Assembly: GCF_031822435.1 (NCBI RefSeq)
Contig: NZ_JAVQLW010000001.1
Location: 868,501-932,500 of the forward strand
DNA: 64,000 nt
Reading direction: 5' to 3'
From: Paracoccus sp. MBLB3053
GTDB lineage: Bacteria > Pseudomonadota > Alphaproteobacteria > Rhodobacterales > Rhodobacteraceae
The translations under genes and the position numbers were made by a program. Shown one piece after another: positions 20,017-27,872 of the stretch. How positions within the stretch are numbered: the stretch's first letter is position 1; each line of letters starts with the position of its first letter. The notes under the pieces were generated by a model. It saw only the letters and a program-made list of their open reading frames with translations. It made no database searches and was not told where the DNA came from.

Positions 20017-20537
20017 GGTTCGGCGCCGTCATTTTCCTGATTTTGACGGCAGGCGGCGCGCTGGCCCAGGTGCCCGAGCCACAGAACTTTCATGGCGAGC
20101 CGTATCGTTCCGAAGTGCCCGCTACACTGAGCGGTGCGCGCGTTGTCGACACGGCTGAGGCGATCGAGCTGCATGACAGTGGCGTGCCGTTTGTCGACGT
20201 GATGCCGCGCAAGGCAAGGCCCGAGGGTTTGCCGGACGGAACGATCTGGGCCGCCCCTGCCCATATGACGATCACCGGGGCGACATGGCTTTTCGACACG
20301 GGATATGAACGGATATCCCCCATCGAAGAGCAGCGGCTTGCCGAAGGGCTCGCCGCAGCCACCAAGGGCGACAAGACTGCACAGTTTGTCATCTTCTGTC
20401 GCAGGGATTGCTGGATGAGCTGGAATGCCGGCAAGCGCGCCGTCGATCTGGGCTATACGGGCGTGATCTGGTTCCCTGACGGCAGCGATGGATGGCAGGA
20501 AGCGGGGCGCGACCTGGTCATTGCTGACGTCCCGTGA
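20013..20537 (+). CDS. PQQ-associated CxxxCW-motif rhodanese-like protein
   Basis: A signal peptide (ending GALA) precedes a 150-residue rhodanese-like domain. The active-site loop is IFCRRDCWMSWNAGKRA, giving the CxxxCW signature of a family repeatedly found beside PQQ-dependent dehydrogenases. A redox or sulfur-transfer role has been guessed in the family but not shown. The ATG overlaps the xoxJ stop, making it the fourth gene of the xox operon. Its 3' end overlaps the convergent beta-propeller gene by 20 bases. Confidence 0.85.
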   Translation: MRFGAVIFLILTAGGALAQVPEPQNFHGEPYRSEVPATLSGARVVDTAEAIELHDSGVPFVDVMPRKARPEGLPDGTIWAAPAHMTITGATWLFDTGYERISPIEEQRLAEGLAAATKGDKTAQFVIFCRRDCWMSWNAGKRAVDLGYTGVIWFPDGSDGWQEAGRDLVIADVP

Positions 20538-21444
20538 ATCTGCCGAAGGCGCGCGGACCATCGGGCAACTCGATTTCGCGCGTGATGGCAAGGCTCGTGG
20601 CATCGATCCAGACAAGGGTGTTGGAATCCCAATGCGCCACCACCACGCCCGACCCGTCTGGCAAGGGCGCGATGCCTTCCGGGTAGTCACCGGTTTCGAT
20701 CGTTCTCATCGGCTCGAGCGATCCTGCATCGAAGACGGTCACCGTCCCGGCATATTGGTCTGTGACGAAACCAAGCCCCTTTGCGAAGGCGATCCCGTAG
20801 GGATGACTTCCGGTCGGGATTTGCCCGATCAGCTTGCCCTCGGCCAGATCGATGACGCTGACCGTGTTGCTTTGCACGTCCGCGCTCCAGATCCTGCCGT
20901 CATGTATGACGACCGCATAGGGATGCTTGCCGACCGTGACCCGTGCCTTCAGCTTTCCTGACACCGCATCAAAGATCGAGATGCGGTCATCGTCCCGATC
21001 GGCGGTCGCCACCAGTTTTCCGTCCGTCGCCACGCCGGCTGGCGCATGGCCAGTTGGCACGGACCAGAGCACATTCAGTTCGGCGTCCAGTTTCATCAGC
21101 CGTCCCTGATACCATTCGGTCACGAACAGATAGCCATCAGGCGCGGTCGCGATGCCGAATGCGCCTGTTGGCAGATGCTTGCTGCGCAGAACCGTTCCCG
21201 CCTCATCGATGACGCTCAACACCCCGGTTTCGGCCGATATGGCATAGGCACGCGAATGCGACGGGTCATAGGCCACCGGAGCAGGTGCGCCGGGCAATTC
21301 GGTGCGTGCCAGAACATCCCCCGAGTCCAGATCGACGACGCTCAGCATCTGCGCGTTTTGCGAAGTCACGAATGCCAGATCTGCTGCCGACGCCGGGCCA
21401 GCCATCAGATGCCCAAACGCGATGGCTGCGAGCCCGCCTTTCAT
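20518..21444 (-). CDS. YVTN-family beta-propeller protein (periplasmic), xox-associated
   Basis: A signal peptide (ending GPASA) is followed by repeated blades of about 42 residues. Examples are LAFVTSQNAQMLSVVDLDSGDVLARTELPG, GRIWSADVQSNTVSVIDLAEGKLIGQIPTGSHPYGIAF, and YAGTVTVFDAGSLEPMRTIETG. About six or seven blades fit in 308 residues. It is one of two such proteins in the island. The gene is transcribed after the SRPBCC gene with an ATGA overlap, on the strand opposite the xox operon. Binding partner is unknown; maturation or redox-partner roles for quinoproteins are inference. Confidence 0.85.
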   Translation of the reverse strand: MKGGLAAIAFGHLMAGPASAADLAFVTSQNAQMLSVVDLDSGDVLARTELPGAPAPVAYDPSHSRAYAISAETGVLSVIDEAGTVLRSKHLPTGAFGIATAPDGYLFVTEWYQGRLMKLDAELNVLWSVPTGHAPAGVATDGKLVATADRDDDRISIFDAVSGKLKARVTVGKHPYAVVIHDGRIWSADVQSNTVSVIDLAEGKLIGQIPTGSHPYGIAFAKGLGFVTDQYAGTVTVFDAGSLEPMRTIETGDYPEGIAPLPDGSGVVVAHWDSNTLVWIDATSLAITREIELPDGPRAFGRFTGRQQ

Positions 21445-21992
21445 TCGGCCTTGCCAAACCTTTCGGCCAGCGCGTCCAGCCCGGCCTGATAGACCCCGTT
21501 CACGGCTGCCATCGCCGCCTCGTCGTTCAGTTCCGGCGGGGGCTCATTATTGGGATAGCCGCGATAGAACCCTGCCTTCCACTCAACCAACGCCTTGCCG
21601 CCATCATCCTTCACGCAGATCGTGGAGGCGTAGTTGGTCACCGGCAGAACCGTGACCTCGACCGCTTCGATACGATAGGCATAGCAGCGTTTTTCGGGCT
21701 GCCACTTCGACAGGATCTCGGTGATCGTCGGATCACCACCATCGGATTTGAGATGCAGGATCCGTTCGGATTTCTCGGGTTGATCGACCGAGCCATCCCC
21801 GCTCACCTCGACCGATGCGATCGCGGGATGCCAGCTCATGTCTTCGAATTTTCCGATCACGGACCATACCTCGTCCGGTGTCGCATTCAGTTTCTGATCC
21901 AGGCTCAGTTTGAGCCGAACCGGCCCATGGGCCTGCGCCCCAGTCGCAAGCACAATCGTGGCGCCCAAGGTCAGGGCCAGAAGTCGCTTCAT
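21441..21992 (-). CDS. Exported SRPBCC-family (START-like) protein
   Basis: A signal peptide (MKRLLALTLGATIVLATGAQA) precedes a polyketide cyclase/START-like domain. The opening LDQKLNATPDEVWSVIGKFEDMSWHPAIASVEVSGDG is diagnostic of this hydrophobic-cavity fold. The end, YRGYPNNEPPPELNDEAAMAAVNGVYQAGLDALAERF, is the long C-terminal helix. I set the start at the ATG at 21992, which has a strong GGAGGAG; a longer frame to 22172 lacks the signal. The protein has 183 residues. Such proteins recur beside PQQ dehydrogenase genes, but the ligand is not known. Confidence 0.8.
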   Translation of the reverse strand: MKRLLALTLGATIVLATGAQAHGPVRLKLSLDQKLNATPDEVWSVIGKFEDMSWHPAIASVEVSGDGSVDQPEKSERILHLKSDGGDPTITEILSKWQPEKRCYAYRIEAVEVTVLPVTNYASTICVKDDGGKALVEWKAGFYRGYPNNEPPPELNDEAAMAAVNGVYQAGLDALAERFGKAE

Positions 21993-22193
21993 CCAGTCTC
22001 TCCTCCGTGGGGCACGGTCCGACAGCCCAGGGACAGGCCGGAGGGAATGCCCGATGCGACGACCATGCCCGCTGCAATTGCCAAACGTCCATACGACTAA
22101 TGTATCGGGTGGTTTTCCCCGGATCGAACCGGGCGGCTTTCCCGGCTTGGCGCATGGGAACTTGCCCGCCATGATGGGCAGGGGAGGATGGGG

Positions 22194-23390
22194 ATGAATT
22201 GCAGAATCATCATACTTTTGGCGGGGTTGTGCAGCTCAAGCCCGGCCCTTGGCCAGTCTTCCGACGCCAGGCAGCCGGAGCAGACCATACGTGCGGCCGT
22301 GCTTCGCGTGGACACGCCGGACTTGCCGCCGATCTCGCGTCTGGACACGCCTCCGCTTGATCTTGGTTTTGCCGGGGCGCGGCTCGCGATCGAGGACAAC
22401 GATACCACTGGCCAGTTCATGGGTCAGGATTTCGAGGCGCTCGAAGTCACCGCCACGCCCGAAACTGCCGCGGCCGCATTGGAAAAATTGCTGGCAGAGG
22501 ATGTCGGTTTCATCGTGACGCTCGCGGATGAAGAGCAGACGCTCAAGCTCTCGGATCAGGCTGGCGACAAGGCGCTGCTGCTCAATGCCCGAGCAAGGGG
22601 TGACAATCTGCGTGGCGCGGATTGCCGCTTCAACATCATCCATACAGCGCCCAGTCACGCCATGCTGGCGGACGGTATTGCCCAGTTCCTGATGTGGAAG
22701 AAATGGACGCGCTGGTTCCTGATTTCAGGCAGCCATGCCGAGGATACGGCCCTTGCCGACGCCTATCGCCGCGCGGCCACCAAATTCGGTGCGAAGATCG
22801 TCGAGGAACGCATCTATGAAGATACGGGCGGCGGGCGAAGGACCGATAGCGGACATGTGCAAGTCCAGCAGCAGATGCCGGTCTTCACGCAACGCGCCAA
22901 AGAACATGATGTCGTTCTGGCGGCAGATGAGGCCGGGATCTTTGCGCCATGGCTGCCTTATCAGACCTGGGACCCACGCCCGGTCGCAGGTTCCGCCGGG
23001 CTGGTGCCGCGAAGCTGGCATCCCGCGCTTGAGGCCTGGGGGGCGACGCAGTTTCAGAACCGCTTCGAGAAACTGTCGATGCGGCGCATGTGGGACGAAG
23101 ATTATCAGACCTGGCTTGCATTGAGGATGATTGGCGAAGCGGCGACGCGAACTCAAAGCATCGATGCGGCCACCCTCAAGGAGTTCATGCTATCGGATCG
23201 GTTCGAGGTCGCGGGCTTCAAGGGACAAAAGCTGACCATCCGCGACTGGGACCACCAGTTGCGCCAGCCGATCCTGCTGACCACGGGCGATGTGACGGCA
23301 TCTGTCAGCCCACAGGATCAGTATCTGCATCAAAGCTCGGCGCTGGATACGCTGGGCATCGACAGGCCTGAAACCCAATGCAAATTCTGA
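22194..23390 (+). CDS. Periplasmic binding protein of the PQQ-associated ABC system
   Basis: After a signal peptide (ending SSSPALG), this 398-residue protein has a type I periplasmic-binding fold like branched-chain amino acid receptors: IRAAVLRVDTP, NIIHTAPSHAMLADGIAQFLMWKKWTRWFLISGSHAEDTALADAYRRAATKFG. It corresponds to the family described as the ABC substrate-binding component linked to PQQ-dependent alcohol dehydrogenases. I take the ATG at 22194, seven bases from GGGGAGG; the ATG at 22188 is too close to it. It heads a seven-gene operon, divergent from the SRPBCC gene. The ligand is unknown; rare-earth or alcohol-related uptake is inference. Confidence 0.85.
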   Translation: MNCRIIILLAGLCSSSPALGQSSDARQPEQTIRAAVLRVDTPDLPPISRLDTPPLDLGFAGARLAIEDNDTTGQFMGQDFEALEVTATPETAAAALEKLLAEDVGFIVTLADEEQTLKLSDQAGDKALLLNARARGDNLRGADCRFNIIHTAPSHAMLADGIAQFLMWKKWTRWFLISGSHAEDTALADAYRRAATKFGAKIVEERIYEDTGGGRRTDSGHVQVQQQMPVFTQRAKEHDVVLAADEAGIFAPWLPYQTWDPRPVAGSAGLVPRSWHPALEAWGATQFQNRFEKLSMRRMWDEDYQTWLALRMIGEAATRTQSIDAATLKEFMLSDRFEVAGFKGQKLTIRDWDHQLRQPILLTTGDVTASVSPQDQYLHQSSALDTLGIDRPETQCKF

Positions 23391-23398
23391 GGCTCAAG

Positions 23399-24373
23399 AT
23401 GAACCAACTCGTGACTGCCATCCTGACCTCGGCGATCTGCCTGGGGCTGGGAACCGCCGCTTTGGCGAACCGCGTCTTCGTGAGCAACGAAAAGGGGAAT
23501 GACGTGACCGTGCTCGACAGCGAGACGCTGGAGGTCATCGGACATTTCCCGGTCGGTGCCCGACCGCGCGGCATCACGATCAGCCCCGATGGCAAGGAGC
23601 TTTATGTCTGCGCATCGGATGACGATCTTGTGCGCGTCTTCAATCCCGAGACGATGGAGGAAACCCATACCCTCCCATCGGGTCCCGATCCCGAGCTTTT
23701 CGTGCTGCACCCATCTGGAAACCCGCTTTACATCGCGAATGAGGACGACAACCTCGTGACCGTTGTGGACACGCAGACACACAAGATGCTGGCGGAAATT
23801 CCGGTTGGAGTCGAACCCGAGGGAATGGGGATCAGTCCGGATGGCAAGGTTGTCATCAACACCTCGGAAACCACCAACATGGCGCATTTCATCGATTCCG
23901 AATCCTATGAGATCTTTGCCAACGTGCTGGTCGACTCGCGCCCCCGCTTTGCCCAGTATAACGATGCCGGCACCAAGCTATATGTGAGCGCCGAAATCGG
24001 CGGCACTGTCAGCGTGATCAATCCCGAGACGCAATCGATCGAGAAGAAGATCACCTTTGACATTCCCGGCGTGCTTCCTGAAGCGATTCAGCCCGTGGGG
24101 GTGCGCGTTACCAAAGACGGCAAGAAGGTGTTCGTCGCGCTGGGGCCCGCAAACCGGGTCGCCGTCATCAACGGTGAAACGGATGAGGTCGAGGAATATC
24201 TGCTTGTCGGCCAGCGCGTCTGGCAAATGGCCTTCACGCCCGACCAGAAATACCTCTTCACGACCAACGGGAATTCGAACGACGTCTCGGTGATCGACGT
24301 GGCTGCAGGCAAGGTCATCAAGTCGATCCAGGTCGGACAGCAGCCTTGGGGCGTGGTCGTCGCACCGAACTGA
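23399..24373 (+). CDS. YVTN beta-propeller protein of the PQQ-associated ABC system
   Basis: A signal peptide (ending TAALA) precedes regular blades of a periplasmic propeller: VFVSNEKGNDVTVLDSETLEVIGHFPVGARPRGITISPDG, LYIANEDDNLVTVVDTQTHKMLAEIPVG, and FTTNGNSNDVSVIDVAAGKVIKSIQVGQQPWGV. It has 324 residues. The ATG at 23399 follows GAGG and lies nine bases after the binding-protein gene. The family is known from conserved PQQ-ABC neighbourhoods. Its sequence differs from the other propeller here, so this is not a recent duplication. Confidence 0.88.
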   Translation: MNQLVTAILTSAICLGLGTAALANRVFVSNEKGNDVTVLDSETLEVIGHFPVGARPRGITISPDGKELYVCASDDDLVRVFNPETMEETHTLPSGPDPELFVLHPSGNPLYIANEDDNLVTVVDTQTHKMLAEIPVGVEPEGMGISPDGKVVINTSETTNMAHFIDSESYEIFANVLVDSRPRFAQYNDAGTKLYVSAEIGGTVSVINPETQSIEKKITFDIPGVLPEAIQPVGVRVTKDGKKVFVALGPANRVAVINGETDEVEEYLLVGQRVWQMAFTPDQKYLFTTNGNSNDVSVIDVAAGKVIKSIQVGQQPWGVVVAPN

Positions 24374-24399
24374 ACCCAAAATAACGGAGGAGGAAACAC

Positions 24400-24966
24400 A
24401 TGACACGATTGCTGACCGTCCTGATTCTGATGACGGGCCTAGCTGTCCCGGCAGCCGCGCAGGATGCCCCGCCTGAAAAACCCGCAGATGCGGCGGCCAA
24501 GGCCGAGGCTGCGCAAATGGAGGAAGGCGAAGACGACGATGGGGAAGAAGAAACTGGCGCGGCCGCCGAGGGCGTGCATGAGGCCGGCGCCAAGTTTGAT
24601 TATGGCTTTTCGGGGATGCTGGCGCGCGACAATCGTATGCAGCTTGCGCCGCTGACGCTTGCTTCGGGCAAGCCCGTTGCCGCAGCAGAATACAAGCTGA
24701 AATCGGGGGGCTATTACCGTATCGACATCAACGCCGACGGCAGCCAGGAACTGGCACTTTCCGGTGGCGATTTCTTCCGCGCCATCTGGGTCAACGAGAT
24801 CGTGGTGAACGATATCGAGATCCGACCCTTGGGCGTACATTCGCTTGAATTCGACGATGCCGGAACGGCGACGCTGAGCTTCATCGCGATCATGCCGGGA
24901 CGCTATACCTTGTCGATACCCGGCTCGCAGGGCGAAACCCAGCAGGCCGTCTTCAACATCCAGTAA
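24400..24966 (+). CDS. Exported protein with acidic linker, PQQ-ABC operon (unknown function)
   Basis: The protein has 188 residues. A signal peptide (ending AAA) is followed by a low-complexity segment rich in Ala, Glu and Asp (EEGEDDDGEEETG at about residues 46-58), then a beta-rich domain of about 120 residues. That domain (YKLKSGGYYRIDINADGSQELALSGGDFFRAIWVNEIVVNDIEIRPLG) resembles cupredoxin-like or plastocyanin-like sandwiches in pattern but shows no obvious copper ligand set. The acidic run could bind cations. A strong GGAGGAGG precedes the ATG. I do not recognise a characterised homologue. Confidence 0.7.
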   Translation: MTRLLTVLILMTGLAVPAAAQDAPPEKPADAAAKAEAAQMEEGEDDDGEEETGAAAEGVHEAGAKFDYGFSGMLARDNRMQLAPLTLASGKPVAAAEYKLKSGGYYRIDINADGSQELALSGGDFFRAIWVNEIVVNDIEIRPLGVHSLEFDDAGTATLSFIAIMPGRYTLSIPGSQGETQQAVFNIQ

Positions 24967-24999
24967 CCCCCAAGCGACGATTTCCCGGCTTCGAGGCAG

Positions 25000-25722
25000 A
25001 TGACACAGGACGCGCTTTCCATCCAGAATGTCAGCCACAGCTTCGGGCGCTTCGAGGCATTGAAGGATGTGTCGCTTACCGTGCCCCAAGGAGGCTTCAC
25101 CGCCCTTCTTGGGGTGAACGGAGCAGGCAAGACGACGCTTTTTTCCCTGATCACAAGGCTTTACGACAATTCATCGGGGCGGATCGAGGTCGCGGGGCAT
25201 GATCTGCGCCGGGAACCAGGTGCTGCGCTTGCGCGGCTTGGGGTCGTTTTCCAGTCCCGCTCGCTGGACCCGGATCTGACGGTTGCGCAAAACCTCCACT
25301 ACCACGCCGCATTGCATGGCATCGGAAGATCCGAGGCGCGGGTCCGTGCCCATGAAGTCCTGACGCAGGTCGGGCTTTCGGACCGCATGGGCGTGAAGGT
25401 GGCCGCGCTTTCGGGGGGACAGCAACGACGGGCCGAGATCGCCCGCGCGCTTATCCATCACCCCGAAATACTCTTGCTCGACGAAGCGACCGTGGGCCTC
25501 GATGTGAAGTCGCGCGCCGAGGTGTTGGCCCTGACCCGCGAATTGACGCGCCACGGCGTCTCGGCGCTTTGGGCGACCCATCTGATGGATGAGATCCGCC
25601 CCGAGGACGGGCTTGTCATTCTGCACCGGGGTCGGGTGCTCGCAAGTGGCGTGGCCAGAGAGATCGCTGGCAAAGACAGTCTGACCGAAGCTTTCCTGCA
25701 TCTGACCGGAGAAGGGGAATGA
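25000..25722 (+). CDS. ABC transporter ATP-binding protein, PQQ-associated system
   Basis: This is a 240-residue ABC ATPase: Walker A GVNGAGKTTL (about residues 39-48), Q-loop VVFQSRSLD, signature LSGGQQRRAEIARAL, and Walker B ILLLDEATVGLD. The sequence groups with ATPases of ABC-2-type (exporter-like) systems. The permease follows with an ATGA overlap. Together with the binding protein at 22194 it matches the PQQ-alcohol-dehydrogenase-associated ABC system. In Pseudomonas putida the related PedA1A2BC system was reported as needed for growth at low lanthanide (established knowledge, recalled and not checked here). Confidence 0.93.
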   Translation: MTQDALSIQNVSHSFGRFEALKDVSLTVPQGGFTALLGVNGAGKTTLFSLITRLYDNSSGRIEVAGHDLRREPGAALARLGVVFQSRSLDPDLTVAQNLHYHAALHGIGRSEARVRAHEVLTQVGLSDRMGVKVAALSGGQQRRAEIARALIHHPEILLLDEATVGLDVKSRAEVLALTRELTRHGVSALWATHLMDEIRPEDGLVILHRGRVLASGVAREIAGKDSLTEAFLHLTGEGE

Positions 25723-26537
25723 GCCAACGTCTGACCTCGCGCATGTGGCTGGTCGCGTTTCTGGGGATAGCCCGGCGCGAGACCCTTCGCTTTGTCAACC
25801 AGCGCGGACGCTTCCTGGCGGCGCTGGTCAGGCCGCTGGTCTGGCTGTTCATCTTTGCCGCCGGATTTCGAGCGGTGCTGGGGCTTTCGATCACGCCGCC
25901 CTACCAGACCTATGTCCTTTATGAGGTATACGTCACCCCAGGCCTTTGCGCGATGATCCAGCTTTTCAACGGCATGCAAAGCTCGCTCTCGATGGTCTAT
26001 GACCGCGAGACGGGTGCGATGCGCACGCTGCTTGTCAGCCCGTTTCCCCGCTGGTTCCTGCTGTTGTCGAAGCTGGTCGCAGGGGTGATCGTGTCGATCA
26101 TCCAGGTCTACACCTTTCTCGCGATCGCCTGGTTCTGGGATGTTCAGCCGCCTCGGCTGGGATATCTGACGGTGCTGCCCGCATTGATCCTGTCCGGGCT
26201 CATGCTGGGCGCGATGGGGCTGCTGCTGTCATCGGCGATACGGCAGCTTGAAAACTTCGCGGGCGTGATGAACTTCGTGATCTTCCCGATGTTTTTCGCC
26301 TCGACCGCGCTCTACCCGTTGTGGCGGATGCGCGAAAGTTCCACGCTCTTGCACGACATCTGTGCCGTCAATCCCTTCACCCATGCGGTTGAGTTGGTTC
26401 GCTTTGCCCTTTACGCGAAGTTCGATCTGATGTCCTTCTCGGTGGTGCTGGGTTGTCTCGTCCTGTTTTTCGCAGGGGCCGTGATCATGTATGATCCGTC
26501 AAAGGGGCTTTGGGCCCGGCGAAAGGGGGGAACATGA
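25719..26537 (+). CDS. ABC-2-type permease, PQQ-associated system
   Basis: This integral membrane protein of 272 residues has about six hydrophobic segments. They include LVRPLVWLFIFAAGFRAVLGLSI, a C-terminal VVLGCLVLFFAGAVIMY, and the ABC-2 core LVSPFPRWFLLLSKLVAGVIVSIIQVYTFLAIAWFW. The fold is that of polysaccharide, drug and Nod-factor exporters rather than importers. Its pairing with a periplasmic binding protein gene is a hallmark of this PQQ-linked system and leaves transport direction open. It overlaps both neighbours by four bases. Confidence 0.92.
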   Translation: MSQRLTSRMWLVAFLGIARRETLRFVNQRGRFLAALVRPLVWLFIFAAGFRAVLGLSITPPYQTYVLYEVYVTPGLCAMIQLFNGMQSSLSMVYDRETGAMRTLLVSPFPRWFLLLSKLVAGVIVSIIQVYTFLAIAWFWDVQPPRLGYLTVLPALILSGLMLGAMGLLLSSAIRQLENFAGVMNFVIFPMFFASTALYPLWRMRESSTLLHDICAVNPFTHAVELVRFALYAKFDLMSFSVVLGCLVLFFAGAVIMYDPSKGLWARRKGGT

Positions 26538-27130
26538 AACGGCTGGCTCTTGCGCTGGCGTTATTTGGCGTCACGTCGGCTGCCCAGGCAGAATCCAGCA
26601 CCGATCCGGATTGGCCCTGCATTCAGCGAAAACAGCCGCATTTGTCGCTGGGTCAAATGTGGTCCGGGCCCGAGCCCAATGACACGATCAGGGAGCTGGC
26701 CGTGTCGAAGCCGATTTCGGATCTGGCTGACCGGCTTGAGCAGCGCAGGCTCCCTCTCGAAGCGGCGGAAGCTGAAATCGCGGAATTCGCCAGGACAGCC
26801 GACAACGACCAGCTTACCGCCCTTCTGGTGGCCATTTTCAACCGGGTTGAGCCTCACAGGACGGCGGTGATCGCGGGGATTTCGCGCTATGGTCACAAAC
26901 AGGTGGACCTTGCCCAAAGGATCGAAGACCATCGCGCGAAGATGGCCCAGATGGAAAAGGTCGAGACGCCTGACTTCGATGCCATTGATGCAGAAGAAAA
27001 ACAGCTTGATTGGGATATGCGAATTTTTCAGGACCGACAGCAGGCATTGACCTATGTCTGCGAAACCCCCGTCATACTTGAGCAAAGGGTGTTCGCCTTG
27101 GCGCGGGCAATTCAGGCGGGGCTGAAATGA
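26534..27130 (+). CDS. Exported protein of unknown function, PQQ-ABC operon
   Basis: This 198-residue protein has a signal peptide (ending AAQA) and a mature start DPDWPCIQRKQPHLSLGQMWSGP. Long amphipathic helices follow, likely a helical bundle or coiled coil (LADRLEQRRLPLEAAEAEIAEFA and HRAKMAQMEKVETPDFDAIDAEEKQ). Two cysteines (in PCIQ and VCETP) may form a disulfide. It overlaps the permease stop and the mobA start, so it is an integral member of the operon. I do not recognise a characterised homologue. The choice of the ATG at 26534 rather than 26510 follows from the signal peptide. Confidence 0.75.
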   Translation: MKRLALALALFGVTSAAQAESSTDPDWPCIQRKQPHLSLGQMWSGPEPNDTIRELAVSKPISDLADRLEQRRLPLEAAEAEIAEFARTADNDQLTALLVAIFNRVEPHRTAVIAGISRYGHKQVDLAQRIEDHRAKMAQMEKVETPDFDAIDAEEKQLDWDMRIFQDRQQALTYVCETPVILEQRVFALARAIQAGLK

Positions 27131-27729
27131 ACGGTCCGCCGGCGGTGATCCTCGCGGGCGGGCTTTCAAGCCGCATGGGTGGGGGAAACAAGGGGCTGCG
27201 CCTGCTGGCCGGTGAAACCCTGCTTGCCCGCGTGATCACACGCCTGACCCCGCAATGCGGCCTGCTTGCAATCAACGCGAATGGCGAGCCCGAACAGTTC
27301 GAGGATTATGGCCTGCCCGTGATTGCCGACAGCTTTTCCGGCTTTGCCGGACCTCTGGCGGGCGTTCTGGCGGGGATGGAATGGGCGGCAGCGCAGAATC
27401 TGGACGAGGTCGTGAGCGTCAGCGTGGATACGCCCTTCCTGCCATGGGACCTCGTGCATCGCCTGGTCGAGGCGAGGGGGCGGTCCGGGTTGGCGCTGGC
27501 TGCCAGCCCTGGCGATGACGGCCTGCTTCGCGATCATCCCACTTGCGCGATATGGCCTGTCACGCTGGCAGACGAACTTCGGGCGGCACTTGAATCGGGG
27601 CTGCATCGGATCGGCCAGTTCGCCGCTGCCTATGATCCCGGACGGGCCGTCTTTGACAGCCATCCCGTGGATCCCTTCATGAACCTCAATACGCCAGAAG
27701 ACCTGGCCCTGGCCTCTCGCTACATCTGA
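27127..27729 (+). CDS. mobA: Molybdenum cofactor guanylyltransferase MobA
   Basis: MobA transfers GMP from GTP to molybdopterin cofactor, making the bis-MGD form used by formate dehydrogenases and nitrate reductases. The nucleotide-binding start VILAGGLSSRMGGGNKG covers about residues 7-23. SVDTPFLP and a C-terminal PFMNLNTPEDL also fit the family. The length is 200 residues. The ATG overlaps the preceding stop, so it is transcribed with the PQQ-ABC genes. A link to formate oxidation downstream of methanol and formaldehyde oxidation is plausible inference. Confidence 0.93.
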   Translation: MNGPPAVILAGGLSSRMGGGNKGLRLLAGETLLARVITRLTPQCGLLAINANGEPEQFEDYGLPVIADSFSGFAGPLAGVLAGMEWAAAQNLDEVVSVSVDTPFLPWDLVHRLVEARGRSGLALAASPGDDGLLRDHPTCAIWPVTLADELRAALESGLHRIGQFAAAYDPGRAVFDSHPVDPFMNLNTPEDLALASRYI

Positions 27730-27800
27730 CGGCTGCACAAAAGAGCGGGTTGCGGCTTCAACCTTCCCGCGTGGGGCTGTAACTGGTGCCCACGCCCCTT

Positions 27801-27820
27801 TCGGTATTCCTCGGTATACC
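27801..27820. repeat. Tandem 10-base near-repeat upstream of Nramp-like gene
   Basis: TCGGTATTCC is followed directly by TCGGTATACC, differing at one base, with exact 10-base spacing, about one DNA helical turn. The second copy contains the palindrome GGTATACC. It lies about 50 bases before the ATG of the Nramp-like gene and could be an operator. No regulator is identified. Confidence 0.5.
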
Positions 27821-27872
27821 TTCGTTCAACTGTCAGGGGTGCAAACCGGAACAGTTATGAGAGGAGGCAGGG

